52,161 nt of DNA from Candidatus Omnitrophota bacterium (GTDB lineage: Bacteria > Hinthialibacterota > Hinthialibacteria > Hinthialibacterales > Hinthialibacteraceae): NCBI GenBank assembly GCA_040755155.1, contig JBFMBP010000027.1:1-52161 (forward strand). Reading direction: 5' to 3'. The notes under the pieces were generated by a model. The model made no database searches, was not told the DNA's origin, and saw only the letters and a list, made by a program, of their open reading frames with translations. Of the stretch, positions 8,049 to 20,300 are shown one piece after another; position 1 is the first letter of the stretch; every line of letters begins with the position of its first letter. The position numbers and the translations under genes are program-made.

Positions 8049-9206
8049 ATGAAAACGATCGATCGATTCGATGCGGGCGCTTTGGCGGTTTGGGGGCTGG
8101 TTTTGCTGGCGTCGTTTATTTTGCTGGGATATTTGGCCGCGAATCCCCGGAAAATGTTGTGGATCGAGACTGGGCATCCTTCCGCCGCTTACGGCGCCGG
8201 AGACGAATGGCTGCGCAAGGGAGAATATGCGAAGGCGATTCGGGAGTATGAGAGGGGGCGGGATTATTTCAAGGAGTTGTACGAGAAGGACCGGCTCGAC
8301 GGCCATCGCAAGCAGATAGCGTCAGGGATGCTTCGATTGGCGAACGCTTGCTGCGTTAAAAGGGGAACGGAAGCTTTGGCGCAGGCGGTTCGCTATTATG
8401 ACGAAGCTATCGCTTTGGAGCGGGGAATGAGCGAAGGCCAGCCATATCTGGCGCGGGGAGATGCGCTGTTGCAGCTGGAGCGTTATGAGGAAGCGGCGGC
8501 GTCTTACACCGAGGCGATCGAGAGGGGGCGAGGGAAAACATCCTTGAGGGCGATTTATGGTCGGGGAGTGTGTTACGCCGAAATGAATTCACCGGAAAGA
8601 GCAGCGGACGATTGGCATTTTTTCTTGCGCTATAGCAATGGAATCGCCAAGAATGAATTGGAAAGAATCGCGGCGCTGCCGGAGAGCGGAAATCCCCATT
8701 GGAAAGCGGTTGTAGGCGGAGCGTTGTTGTTGCTGGGAGAAAAAAGTCGGGCGCTCAGTTTACTAGAAGAGTATACGGCGGCGGGGGCGGACGACCGTTT
8801 TGGAAAATATTTGTTGGCAGAGGCTTCGGATCGGCCTTTTCCCGAGGATGAGGGAGCGATCGGATTGGAGCAGTGTTTTCCGTCGAAGAATGAGGCGCCG
8901 CGGCAGCTGGGATCCGCGTGGTTCGACTTATACGCGGCGCAATCGGGTAAGTTTCTATTGACGGCGGGATTGTCAAGCGCAGCGACGGGTATAGCATTGC
9001 CGCAGGCGGCGATTCGGGGAAAGAATGAAAAAATTCTCGTTGTCGAAAGCGCCGAATCGAGAAGCTGCGCATTAACGATCGAATTGGACGAAGGCAAGAA
9101 TCTCATAGAAATCCGTGCAAATCGGCAGGCGGGGAGCGATGAAGAACCTGCGGTATATTTGCATAGTCTGGAATTGCGGCGGGAGACGGAAATAAATGAT
9201 GAATGA
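8049..9206 (+). CDS. Membrane-anchored TPR protein
   Basis: A 385-residue protein with one N-terminal transmembrane segment (about 11-31, ALAVWGLVLLASFILLGYLA) that either anchors it or acts as an uncleaved signal. Four to five tetratricopeptide repeats follow, recognisable at GDEWLRKGEYAKAIREYERG, AVRYYDEAIALERG, ARGDALLQLERYEEAAASY and GVCYAEMNSPERAADDW. From about 290 on the sequence turns into a beta-rich domain (SAWFDLYAAQSGKFLLTAGL) resembling carbohydrate-binding or interaction modules. The partner is unknown. The last residues, INDE plus stop, are encoded by the period-7 repeat at 9195-9224. Confidence 0.75.
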   Translation: MKTIDRFDAGALAVWGLVLLASFILLGYLAANPRKMLWIETGHPSAAYGAGDEWLRKGEYAKAIREYERGRDYFKELYEKDRLDGHRKQIASGMLRLANACCVKRGTEALAQAVRYYDEAIALERGMSEGQPYLARGDALLQLERYEEAAASYTEAIERGRGKTSLRAIYGRGVCYAEMNSPERAADDWHFFLRYSNGIAKNELERIAALPESGNPHWKAVVGGALLLLGEKSRALSLLEEYTAAGADDRFGKYLLAEASDRPFPEDEGAIGLEQCFPSKNEAPRQLGSAWFDLYAAQSGKFLLTAGLSSAATGIALPQAAIRGKNEKILVVESAESRSCALTIELDEGKNLIEIRANRQAGSDEEPAVYLHSLELRRETEINDE

Positions 9207-9224
9207 GGAGTGATGAATGATGAA
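9195..9224. repeat. Period-7 GATGAAT/GATGAGT minisatellite (copy 1)
   Basis: A run of the seven-base unit GATGAAT with variants GATGAGT and GAGGAGT. It contains the stop codon of the TPR gene, so the repeat encodes that protein's last residues. Eight other copies occur in this window at gene borders. Confidence 0.85.
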
Positions 9225-9531
9225 AAACGTTCGATTCGCGATGGCGGGAATTTTATACTAGAAACCAAACCTCTTTTTAAGCAGCGAATACAAGAAAGAA
9301 AAATATTGGCGCAAAAAGATCAAATAGATAATTGGGAGCGCAATAGGCGAGAGTTAAGATTGAGCATCATGGATGAGGGTATCGAAAAGCGATATATTCG
9401 CGGTTGAATGAATTCCTTTCTCTTCACCCGTAACGCATCAAGAGGTTTAATCGTTAAAATGAAGATGCGATAACTCCATTCGTTTTTACCCCTAAAAAAT
9501 AATCGAATCGTTGAGGAAAGGATTATTAAAC
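9225..9531. other. Intergenic region, no supported gene
   Basis: About 300 bases. A charged 65-codon frame (to 9407) starts inside the period-7 repeat and matches nothing I recognise. No clear promoter or terminator is visible. The ribosome binding site of the next gene, AGGAAAGGA, is at 9514-9522. Confidence 0.4.
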
Positions 9532-10773
9532 ATGACGGTTTTCGGTTGCAATTCGTCCAATGGAAAAAAGAGCGCAGTTCGTTTTGGCCTTCTTTTTTTG
9601 TGCGCAAGCGTTGTATTCGTTTCCTGCGGGAAAAAAGAGGAAAAAAAGCCGGTGGAGAAATTAAACGTCAAGATTTTTCTATCGGGAACGAATTTAAAGG
9701 TGAAGGCGTTTGAGCCTATTTTCAAGGAATTCGAGGCGGCTCATGGGGGCGTGGTCGTAAATGCCACTGTGGAAACGGCGGATCCCGGCAAAGTGAAAGA
9801 CGATCCCGCCCTCTATATCGGCCAGGCGGATGTTATTCTGTTTCCATCGGCGTTCAATGCGGCGTTGCGTTCGCGGCCGGACGCTTATTATCCCATTTCC
9901 GCCACCATGACGGTTATGCCTCCATTAATCGATAAGGCGTATATCGCCGCCGATGGGACGTCGAATTGGGCGCTGCCGCTGTTGATCGATCCCGTGGTGA
10001 TCGCTTTCAAAAAAGCGGCGTCGGAGATCATTGGAGAGAATAAGCCGCCGAGAGATTGGGCCAAAATAAGCATGATCAGCGGCATGAAGCGCAGCGAGGG
10101 AACGACGATGCCGCATCTTGTCTTTATTACGGATTCGCCCTATGGATTGACGGACAGCCTGGCGGCTTTTCAAATGGCGGCTGGATTTTATCAGGATCAA
10201 GTGCGGGAGATCGCTGTGAATAAAGAAGAATATGAAATGTTTGGCGTGAAAGCTTTTGGGCAAGCGATTTTGAATTTGAAGACGTATTTGAAAGAGTCCG
10301 AGGGTCCCGTCGAAGAGATTCCGCAACTTTCCAATGTATCGGAATTCGTACAATCGAAATCTTTAATCGCATTTACGCGCTATTCCAGCGTTATGTCGCT
10401 GCCGTCAAACGAACGCGACCAACTCTACCTTCTGCTTCCGCCATGCGATGAGAAAAAAATGACGATTCCCTGCCAAGTTGCGGCGGGCGCTCTTCCCATG
10501 GAGGCGTCGAATCCTAAGAGAGGGATGGACTTTTTAAATTTTTTGTTGTCTCATATAGACGTTGTAGCCAAAGCGCAAGGATATTGTACGCTGCATGAAG
10601 CGGAAAATGGGAAAGCCGATCTGCGATTCGCGCCGGGAGTTTATTTTGTCGTGAGGGATAATGAAGCGATCATTAACCAAAAAACAGCGATAGACGCTAT
10701 GAATGGAAGGCTGCCCGTGGAAGAATTTAACGAACGTTGGGCGGAGGGTTTTAATCTTCCAAAAAATAATTGA
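9532..10773 (+). CDS. Lipoprotein resembling an extracellular solute-binding protein
   Basis: A 413-residue lipoprotein. After a hydrophobic signal segment (about 18-31) the sequence FVSC places the lipidated cysteine at residue 32, followed by a Lys/Glu-rich tether. The mature part has the order of a type 2 periplasmic binding protein: KIFLSGTNLKVKAFEPIFKEFEAAHGG, then a segment with QADVILFPSAFNAAL, a hinge-like NWALPLLIDPVVIAFKK, and a later VPV-like PCQVAAGALPMEASNPKRGMDF. Bacterial ABC sugar/ion-binding proteins share this pattern. No permease or ATPase gene is adjacent, which is unusual. The ATG at 9532 with AGGAAAGGA nine bases upstream is preferred over the TTG at 9511. It directly precedes the giant surface protein gene. 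Confidence 0.7.
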   Translation: MTVFGCNSSNGKKSAVRFGLLFLCASVVFVSCGKKEEKKPVEKLNVKIFLSGTNLKVKAFEPIFKEFEAAHGGVVVNATVETADPGKVKDDPALYIGQADVILFPSAFNAALRSRPDAYYPISATMTVMPPLIDKAYIAADGTSNWALPLLIDPVVIAFKKAASEIIGENKPPRDWAKISMISGMKRSEGTTMPHLVFITDSPYGLTDSLAAFQMAAGFYQDQVREIAVNKEEYEMFGVKAFGQAILNLKTYLKESEGPVEEIPQLSNVSEFVQSKSLIAFTRYSSVMSLPSNERDQLYLLLPPCDEKKMTIPCQVAAGALPMEASNPKRGMDFLNFLLSHIDVVAKAQGYCTLHEAENGKADLRFAPGVYFVVRDNEAIINQKTAIDAMNGRLPVEEFNERWAEGFNLPKNN

Positions 10774-10824
10774 AAAAAAATGAAAAAAACCTCTTCCCAA
10801 AGTGTACATTTTTTGAATTTAGCG

Positions 10825-10853
10825 TTGACAAGCGTTTTGGACTGTGCTAGATT
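10825..10853 (+). promoter_or_regulatory. Strong sigma70-type promoter with extended -10 for the giant surface protein
   Basis: TTGACA (10825-10830) is a perfect -35 box, followed by a 17-base spacer and TAGATT (10848-10853) as -10, with TG one base before the -10 (extended -10). A/T-rich sequence at 10801-10820 lies where an UP element would act. Transcription would start near 10860, giving a leader of about 500 bases before the ATG at 11362. Confidence 0.7.
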
Positions 10854-11361
10854 GCAAGCAAATTCGCTCTATCTAAGTTGAGTTTAATCGGCTGAAATGC
10901 GTGATTTCCGAGGGAGCATTATTCCCCAGGATGGAACGATTGGGACAAGAGGCCGAGCTAAACGTAAGAACATTCATGTCAGGCGTTTGCATGTGGAAAT
11001 CTTCGCTGGCTGAGTGGAAAGGATGTTCCGATAGAAAAAAGACGCTGTAAGGCGAGAGAAAAGCAGTTTGGGTGTAATGTCCTGACTTTACAGGACTTAA
11101 TATAAATCGAGCCCGAGGGGTTTTATTTGGCATAAGTTATGCTAAATAAAACGGAATGCGTGTCTATTGAATGAAATGCGTGGGAATCGTCAAGGTTCGA
11201 TATCGCGACTGCAATGAAAGGAAAAGCGAGTTATGGCCAGAATGTCTTGTGAGAAAGCTTCAAGCAGCGTGCCTCAGGAGGGAGAAATGCGTAATCAAGG
11301 AGATACAGTGTTTTCACACTTTCGAAAATTAAATCGCGATCATAGAGGAAAAGGAGAGATC
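10854..11361 (+). promoter_or_regulatory. Long untranslated leader of the giant gene
   Basis: About 500 bases between the promoter and the preferred start at 11362, with no convincing separate gene. It contains a small hairpin GTCCTG-ACTTTA-CAGGAC at 11079-11096, a 31-base palindrome at 11121-11151, and three copies of AATGCGTG (10896, 11155, 11175). AGGAGGG stands four bases before an in-frame ATG at 11287, so initiation there would add 25 residues before the signal peptide. It does not match a riboswitch class I know. A regulatory or stabilising leader is an inference. Confidence 0.45.
11121..11151. repeat. 31-bp near-perfect palindrome in the leader
   Basis: TTTTATTTgGCATAAgTTATGCtAAATAAAA: the two 15-base arms match except for one mismatched pair, around a central G. 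It lies about 265 bases downstream of the predicted transcription start and 210 upstream of the ATG at 11362. As DNA it could be an operator for a dimeric regulator; as RNA it could form a stem with a loop. Both roles are inferred. Confidence 0.8.
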
Positions 11362-14300
11362 ATGAAGAGAGTAATCATCGGCAATCTGATGAGAGTTCGA
11401 TCGATACTGGGACTAATCTTCGCTTTGGCGTTGCTTGCAAGCGGTTCGGCCATGGCCCAGCCTCTTCTCGACGCGTCGGCGATGAAGTTCGTCAACCTCG
11501 ACGTTTCGTTTTACAACGGTCAAGGTTCGACGGGTTATTCCACCGTCGCGGGCAAAACGGTGCGATACGTCAGCGGTATCTTTTACGCGAAAGATTCCGG
11601 AACGCGGATTTACGATCTGACGCGCGATGGCAAGATCGACGTCACCGCCGTGCAGGGTCAGTTCTTGGCCGGCGGCGATAAGCCGATTCTGGCGAACATC
11701 GAGAACGGAGATTTGTTGCAATTGTTCGCCGTTGTAACCGGCGTTCCCTCCGCTTCCGTTACGGCGATTCAGAATACCGCAGATGCGGACGCCATCGCGG
11801 CGGTGAAAAGCGTCATTAAAGCGACGTTGTGCGTCGATCCCGCTAATTTGAAATCGATTCTGCCGTTATGGGATCAAACCACCGTTCCCTCCAGCCTTTA
11901 TGCGAACGTCAGCCCCACCAGCGTTACAGGCATCACGGCGGATAACGTATACGGCATTACGGGCTTGAAGGCGAACACGGTTGTATGCTCGTGGAATATT
12001 TCCCAACTAGTGATGGCGGCGACCGATCCGGATGCCAGGATGTACGGCAGCGGTCTTACAGCCAACTTGCAAATCGTCGGAAGTTTGATCGCTGACGCTT
12101 CCACCGGCGTATCAAACTTGACGGGTTACGAAATCACGAGTTCTTCCGGCAAGATGACAGGGCCGGAAATTTCCACCATCCAAATCGACGACGCCACGGA
12201 TACCGTCTCTAAACTTCTCGCGAATCCAGCGGCGGTGGATACGCCGGATCATGCGGCTCGGTGGACGGAATTGAATCCCAATCAAAGACTGACGACTGAA
12301 CTGCCGTTCCAGTTCCGCGCGGGCGATATTGTTACGTTTAAAGCGGTGATTAATCCGAATGCGGATAAAGACGGCGAGCCGGACGCTTATTTTGCGGCTA
12401 ACAGCGACCCGTTTTATGTTCTCAATTCGTCCAGTCCCAATAAAACGGCCGGCGAGGCGCACGTCAATTTGACGCCGAGCGGTCAGACCGCTTATGTAAA
12501 GACGGCTACCGGCGAAGTGACGATCTCAATGACCATTAAGAATCGTTCGATCGTCGATTTCTCCAGCATGTACAATATCTTCTCGTATACCCAACCATCT
12601 GGCGCCAACATGATTCTTTATGTTACCGGCCAGATGAAGGACGATTTGGTCACGTTCGGCGAATACGAGAATCTGCTTTTTACGCTGGCCATTTCCGACG
12701 ATGTCGGCGCAGCGACGAATACGGCGCTGGGCGATGGCTATGGCACGGAAGGAACAGCTTACGTTTATGCGGGCAATCAAGGTACAACGGCAACTTACGC
12801 CAATAGCAACGATGCCTTCTTTGCGGATACGACCGGCGTATTGGTTACGGAACTGGCCATGTACGGCGAAGATTCCACCTCACCGCATAACCAGAACTTC
12901 GTCAGCAGTCTGCCGCAGAACCATAAGGTCGGTCCTGGGTATACTACCACGTTGAACGAGTGGAACGACGAAGCCTTCCTCGCAATGAAGATCATCGGCG
13001 GCAACGAGAACGCCAATACCTTGAGTTGGTTGAATATTCAAGTTCTGACCGATCCCGCAGGAACAAATCCGTGGAGCGAGTGGGCGAACGACGATAGTGT
13101 TATTGCTAATAAAGCGTATAACACTACTTATACCGCCGCCGGCGGCAGTAGCGTCGGTAACGCTTCTTCCTTCATCGCCACAGTACCCAACGTTCCGAGC
13201 GGAACCATTCCCGGCGCTTCCGTAACCGTGAGATTGTTGGCGGCTGTGAATCCGACCACTCAGTTGAATCCTGGCGCCGGCGTTATTCTCAAGGTTTCAG
13301 ACGATGCGCGCAACCCGGCATTGGTCTACGAAATCAACGATCAAAAGAAAACGGGGTCTATCGGCTTAAGCGATCTGAAGTCGCCTCTTTCTTCCACCTC
13401 CTATATTAACTCCGTATTTAAGTACGCCGCCGTTACCGACTTGTCTTCGTCTTCCTTCAAAGGAAAGTTGGTCGGTCCGGCGACAGTGGCCATCGACGCC
13501 GTGGCGCCCGAAATCCAGGCGGTTACTTTTGTTGTCAGCGCGTTGCCGGATGGTTACTTTGACGGTTCAACCAGCACGTCGGATGCGTTCAAGAATTTGG
13601 CGTATCAAACCGAGATTCTTAGTACGACAATGAATAAGTTTGTGGTAAATTCGTTTAGCAGCAGCGTCCTGCGAAGCGCGATTGCCGCAAATCCCAATAT
13701 CATTTGGGTAACGCGCGGTACTGCCGCGATTCCTGATACGGCCTATGCGGGCTTCCCCGCTTCTGCAACGACGACGGGTTATCAGAACGGCAGCAAGGTT
13801 CGCGTCATTGTTCAGTTCAATACGACTACGGCTTCGACGACGGATATAGATTCAAAGATGCCGCCCAGCTATACGGCCAGCAATTACGTGAAAGATAACT
13901 TCAAATTCTCATTGGCTAATCCGTTTATTGGCTTTGTTACGGCTTCCAATAACCGAATGGATGTTAGAAATTATCAGAATATCGGTTCCAGCACGACATG
14001 GAGCTTTGTAAGTGGTTCCTTGGGAACTGGACAGGTGGCTTATGCTACGTTTGACAGTTTGATAGGCGTTCCTAGATCAACAACCCAGGCGTTAACCGCT
14101 GATTTTAGATTGGTTGATCTTAGCATCGATAATGCCAGTATGGTTGTCGACTTGCAAGATAGCGTTTACAACCAATATCTTAATAGCGGTAAACCTGGAC
14201 AATACAGTAATACCATTATTCTTGATGTTAGCCGTCCGCAGATTGCTTTCAATTATACACCAGATACGTGGAATCGATTGATTGTTCCCAATTACAGCGG

Positions 14301-17300
14301 CGGTAAACAAATTTCTAATTGCGTCGTCATCGTTACCGATACGAATAACACGAGTTTGGCGAATTTGACGATTCGAGAAGCTTCTAATTCTACCGCTACA
14401 ACGGTTAAATACAATCCGTTTCTCCACCCCGTAACGACGTTGGCTTTGGAAGGAAATTCCAATAAGGGATTTAACGGTTCTTCCTTCTACTTCTACCAAT
14501 TCCTTAATTCCACCGCGAAACTAGCTGGAGACGCCGATGCTATCGATCCTTCAACTTTAGCTGCGGGGAATATCAATGGTTCTACGCCATCAGTCAAAGC
14601 GGGATACATGTTAATTATTTCCGCTACGTTCTCTGAGCCATCGAGTTTGCCCAATCCTGAATTTGCGCCTTTTGAGCAATATGTCCTAAGTAATGATGTT
14701 GCTTTCCCGTATCTTCTGGATGCTACGGCTACGGTATCTACTTACTCGATTGGTACGATGGTTTCAGGCGCTACGAACTACGGAGGATTCTTTAAAACTA
14801 TTAGCGCCGATTTTTCCGACTTTGTAATTGGCGCGAAAGATGTTATTCCCGATGCAACTGCATTATTAGGTTACTCTCAGGCAGGGAGAGTCGTGGGTAA
14901 CGCTACTGCGAACGACATTATCCAAGCTACATGGTATTACCTAATCAATAAGACATCGTCGCTCAATACAAATATGACGGCAACAGAAGTACGTCAAGTT
15001 ACCTTTGCAGCAAGAGATTTGTCTGGAAATGTTACAAAACGAGTAATACCTGTAGCATACGGCGACTTCAATCAGCCGAAGGTCGCCATTTACGACTATA
15101 AGATTACGAATAAGTTAAATACGGCGGCATTGACGCTGCAAGGATCCACGGCGTGGGATACCGTACCTACAACCTATGCTAATACGGCGATTAATTCCGC
15201 TACCATCATTTCCGATTCGACGATTACGCTTGTCGTGAAAATCGGTAATGGTACGACGGGCGGCGGGCCATTTAAGACTTCCGGCGATTACATCTCTGGT
15301 GATTTCTCCGGTTTGGGCGCGCCGACGTTAGTTGGTCCATCCTCCATATCGATGGTTTCCAGCAATTTAGGAGTACCGACGACCTATACAAGCAGTTCAA
15401 CCATCAGAACCGATGCCACAGCGGGCTCAATTATTTACGCTACCTTCGAAATTCCGAAAACTAGCTTGACGAACGTTGCGGCGAAAGATACGAACGGCGC
15501 TAAGAGCGCTCAGGCTGTTGTAACTGTAATTGGCAGCAGCTTAGCGGAGCATACGGCCAGCACGGTGAAGGTTGACGTTGATGGCACGGCTCCATCGGGA
15601 CAGACGACGTATGCTATTACAGAAACTTCGTCTCCTGCTGGTTCGCTGGATAGTCTTATCGATCCATTCTTACGGGCAGGCTCCGTTTATACCGTTACCG
15701 CTGAATTTACGCGCGATAACAACGATACGGAAGTCAATACTTCCTATACGGCCAATCTGAGTAACTTTACGACTGGCTTGACCGCGGCTTCGCCAACGGC
15801 GGTGTATATGGGACCCAAAACTACAGGCCTTCCCCTTGTAGCGGCTAATAGAGTCGTCGCCGTATGGAACAATACTGTTTCCTCTGACGCTGTCGGAGGT
15901 AATGTTACGTTTAGCGCAACGGATGCTTCGAAGCTGACGGGTTCGTCTTCTTCAAGCAATTCGATGTTCATTACTCAAGGCGCGGTGAGCATTACGAATA
16001 TCGCTATCGATGCTAATCGCGTTATCAACTATGCAACCGATACGAAAGGCATAGTAGGCAAATACGAAGCGGATGGCACCGGTACCTGGATCGCCGTTCT
16101 TAATGTCGGCGGCAGCACGGATCGTTCGGATGACCGTCTAGGCGCCATTGCTAAGGATATTTCTCTGGTTACCACCTCGGTTAAGAAAGGCGACAAGCTG
16201 CGCATCTTAACAACGGTATCGTTGTCAGACGCCGCCTTCACCAATATTAAACAAGCCCAAGCTGACTTTACAGCGTTTGGCGCTGGTGTTCTGACATTAA
16301 CTCCTGCAGCCAATCCGACGCAGATCGTTCCTGCGGGCGTTGGTATTGTGAGAGTTACCTTCGAAGCGACGGTAGGCGACGCTCCTATCGCCGATGCGCG
16401 CTTGGCGGGAGTTACGATTACCGTCACCGATCCTACGGACAAGACGGATACGAAGGTTGCGCCGGGGATTCACGTCGATCAAGTGGCTCCTTCTGTTGAC
16501 TCTATCTCCGTCAATTATTACCAGAATGGCGTATTGGAAACGGATGGCGAGATCGATCCCGCTCCAAGTGGAACAATCAACAAAGCGACGGCTACGATTA
16601 TTGTCGTTGCCACCTATCCTGATTCCTCCGATACGGCTGGCTATCCCGGCAGTTTGATCGGCGCGTTAATGCGTGAGCAACAGAAATACGGAACCGATGT
16701 TCTTCAGACAGCAGCCGATGGCGTCGCCTGCACTCTGATGAGAAGCGTCATGAAAATTGATGCGAGACAGTTTGCTCCATCTAACCTGGCCACCTTCCAG
16801 GCGAATGGGACGAATCAAGAAGTTGTTCCGACATTCTGGAAATTGGAAGGCGCTGGCCCAACAGCTTATGCCACCGGCTCCTTCTCCAGCATCGTAGCAA
16901 GTACAAATACGACATTGACGGCGTACTTCGGCTTCAATCCAGTCGCCGGCGAACTTGGTCAGCAACAAAAACAACCTGGTTTGCAGATCAGTTCCTCGGC
17001 TAATGTCGAAAGCGCCTCGTTCCTAGTTTATGCCTTCGATCAACTGGGCAATTATCAGACGCAAAAATCTTCTACATCGATGCAACTCGATGCAAACGCG
17101 CCTTCAATTGCAATTCCGTACGTGGATGTTTTGAAGGAAGGCCAAGTCGATGGCGTCAATTATACCAGCGCCGTGTATAACGCCGCTGGGCAGATCGTTC
17201 GTCCTACGCGCGTGAAAAACGGTACGAAAGTAACGGCGAAAATCGAAGTAGCCGATACGCCGAAGAGCAGCGATCAAATTTTCACCACGATTCAATCGCT

Positions 17301-20300
17301 TTATTCCGGCTTCGCGAAAGGCTTTAACGCTTCGTCGCTGGATAGCGTCTCAGTATCCAATGGAGTTTTGGATTTGTCTTCTTACGCTTCCAACAATTTC
17401 CACCTCAAGACGTCGGGCGCTGCCGGTACAACGACATTGCTTGTAACCTTCACTGTGGGATCGAATGGCACGACTCCTGCATCGACCTTTACCATGTCGC
17501 CTGCGGCGAATGGCGATCCTGTAAATATTGCGAATTACTATAATGGTACAACGGCGGCTGGCATCACCGTTTATGCGACGGATACGAACTATTCCGCCAC
17601 CGCCCTCAATCAGAACTACAATGCCGGCGTAGCTAGCGGCGTTGGCGTGAACCAATTCCCGATCGAAATCGATACGGAAGGTCCGAGAGTATTGCAACAA
17701 GCGATTATCGTCGTCAACAATGAAGTGGAAGTTAACGCCATTGACGCTTCAAGCGTATCTACCTATAACAAGCTTCAGACTGGCGCGAATTACATTGAGA
17801 ATGTTCCCGCCGGAAAGTATATTGTTTGGGCTGCTACGATGGTCGTTGATGGATCCTCTGCGGGAGATTTCGTAGGTCCGATATTGAGTTGGCGCGAGAA
17901 ATTGCAGCCCGAAACAGGAGTAAAACGTCTTGAGGACGGTGGAATCTCTGGAAAGAAGTTACTCGTTGAATCCGTTACGAGATCGATCTATCTGGTTACG
18001 GACGTTGTGCAAGTCGTAAGCAATCCGCTTTCTAAATTGCCTGTGAAAGTCGGCATTTCCGCTACAGACATATTTGGCAATGCTCTTGTAGGCGAAAATG
18101 AAACCATTCAGCTCGCGATCAATGCTAAAGGTCCTAGCGTTACTGAAATGAGCCTCGTTATTGACGGCGTCAATGAAAGTATGGGACCCGCTTACCTTGG
18201 CATCGGTCAGAACAGCATAGACGGCGCTTCCGCTTCCTTCGAATTGAAACCGGGTAATAGAATCGTCATTGACGCGACGATTACTCCTTACTCCGGAGAG
18301 ATTCCACGAGAAATTTATGCTGACCTGAGCGCTTTGTATCCTTCTCAAATAGCGGCTTCCTTCAACAGCATTGTTCCGACTAAGGTGGAATTGACGGGTG
18401 AAGGTCTAGTCGTGGCTCAGTGGGATAAAATCTTCTACTTTACCGACGCGTTTAATACGTTTCCCGTTATAACCGACTCGGAAAAGCTCGGTTTATTGAA
18501 CGGCGTACCCGCCAGCGCTACCCTTGCGACGGCTACAGGCTTGTTTACCTACAATTTGGTTAATTCAGGCGATGTTGCCAACGGCAAGGTTACCAATGCT
18601 TCGTTGGCGGAAATCGTAGGATTGCCTTACATTGCCGTCCAATCGAGCGCCTCGCCTTCAAAACAAGCGTTTATTTCTATCAGAGTATTCGACAATCGTT
18701 CTGGATTTGACGAGGTTATTACGAAGTCTGCGACCTTCGCCGTAGACTCAAAAAGGCCAACGGCGAGAACCTCGTATATCGTAACAAAGCGGACCTTAGA
18801 CGATTCTCATCCGAATATTACGAGATTTTCAGCTAGCAATCAGCCTTTACGTGTAGGATTCCCCTTTGCTCCGAACCTTTCTACGGATCTTGCGACGGTG
18901 CCAAACCGCGTCCGCAGCGGCGATACGGTCGATTTCAACATTATCTTTACAAATCCACGTATAGATGGATTTGGCGACGACCGGTTTGTCAATATTACGG
19001 ATAATTACGGTCGATTGATTACCTTGAATACCGACGATGTTGCGACTGCAGAAGCGAACTTGTTGAAGAGCGTTACCGCCGATTTGTCCCCATTCAATTC
19101 TACAGGCAGCAATTCCACCCTGTTGAGCGCTCAATACGTCGATTATGTAAGCGGCGTAAATCAATCTACTGTAATATCCGCAACGTACCAGATTGTAATT
19201 TCAGATCAAGTTGGTTTGACGGCGACTACATCGAAGGTGATTCGTTTAGTTACAGGGACAATTATGGATGATGCCGGAAATATTCCCGTCAGTTCGAAAT
19301 GGGATACGGCTACTACCTTGTATCAAGGCGGAAAGAATCCATCGAACGACAACAAACTTGGCGTCGACAATAATCCTCCGAATTTGAGCACCTTATCCGT
19401 ATCCTTGAATTCGGGCGTAGCTCGTAATTCCAGCGGCGAACAGATCGCGATTGGAGGCATCTTATCCGCCAATTCCGTGGTTGAGCCAAATGCGTCGTTA
19501 AAGGTAGCCGTCAGCATGACGGAATCAGTAGACAGCCCATTGGATATCTTCAATAACCAAAACTTCGGCGATATCACAATAAAGGCGGATGGATATACTA
19601 TCCCGACATCGGAAAGAATTATAAAGAATATCCAATCCTCAGGATCGTACATCTCTGGAAACTTTGTCGTAACGATTCCTGCTCAGGAAGACGGCACTAC
19701 GATTAGCGCCTTCTCGTTCCTCGTTAGCGCTACGGATAGTCTTGGAAATACGAGTTCGCAACCGTCCAGCGCACTTTATTTGGACGCGTCGCCTGTACTT
19801 ACCTTAAAGCGTAACAATATCGCTTTGACAACAAATCAATTTACTGTCAATGCCGACAGTACGATAACCGTTGAAGCGGATGGTTTTGACGCTGGCGGTA
19901 TTCAAAAACTGGAATGGATCATCAATCCTGATCCGGCTGTAGGTTATGCCGCGCAAACGGATGGTCTCGGTTTCGTGAAGACGGCCGAAGATCCAACTCA
20001 GACTTTGGATCTGTCGCTCTCCGTTACGCCGGCGTTTAATACCGATCCAAGCGCTACGAATGTTATGATGGCGACAGCATACGCCACGGATATAAGCAAT
20101 CAAATTGTCAACAGCAGCATGATTACCGTTAACTTCAATCAGCCAGCCATCTTTGATGAAATCTTCCCCGCTACGGAAACGATCGCTTATGTTTCCGATG
20201 TCATCAGTGCGACGATTGAAGCGCAAACGCTGGGTTGGAATACGACAGCTGGCGCTGATATTCGCGAAGTAACCATTGAAGAAGGTTCGTCTTTGGCTGT

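Noticed and set aside
9210-9407. 65-codon frame after the TPR gene
   Set aside because: It begins inside the period-7 repeat, has no recognisable family and no well-spaced ribosome binding site apart from the repeat's own GAGGAG.
10854-11232. Leader of the giant gene considered as a known riboswitch
   Set aside because: I could not match it to the conserved cores of cyclic-di-GMP, cobalamin, SAM, glycine or other classes that I know.
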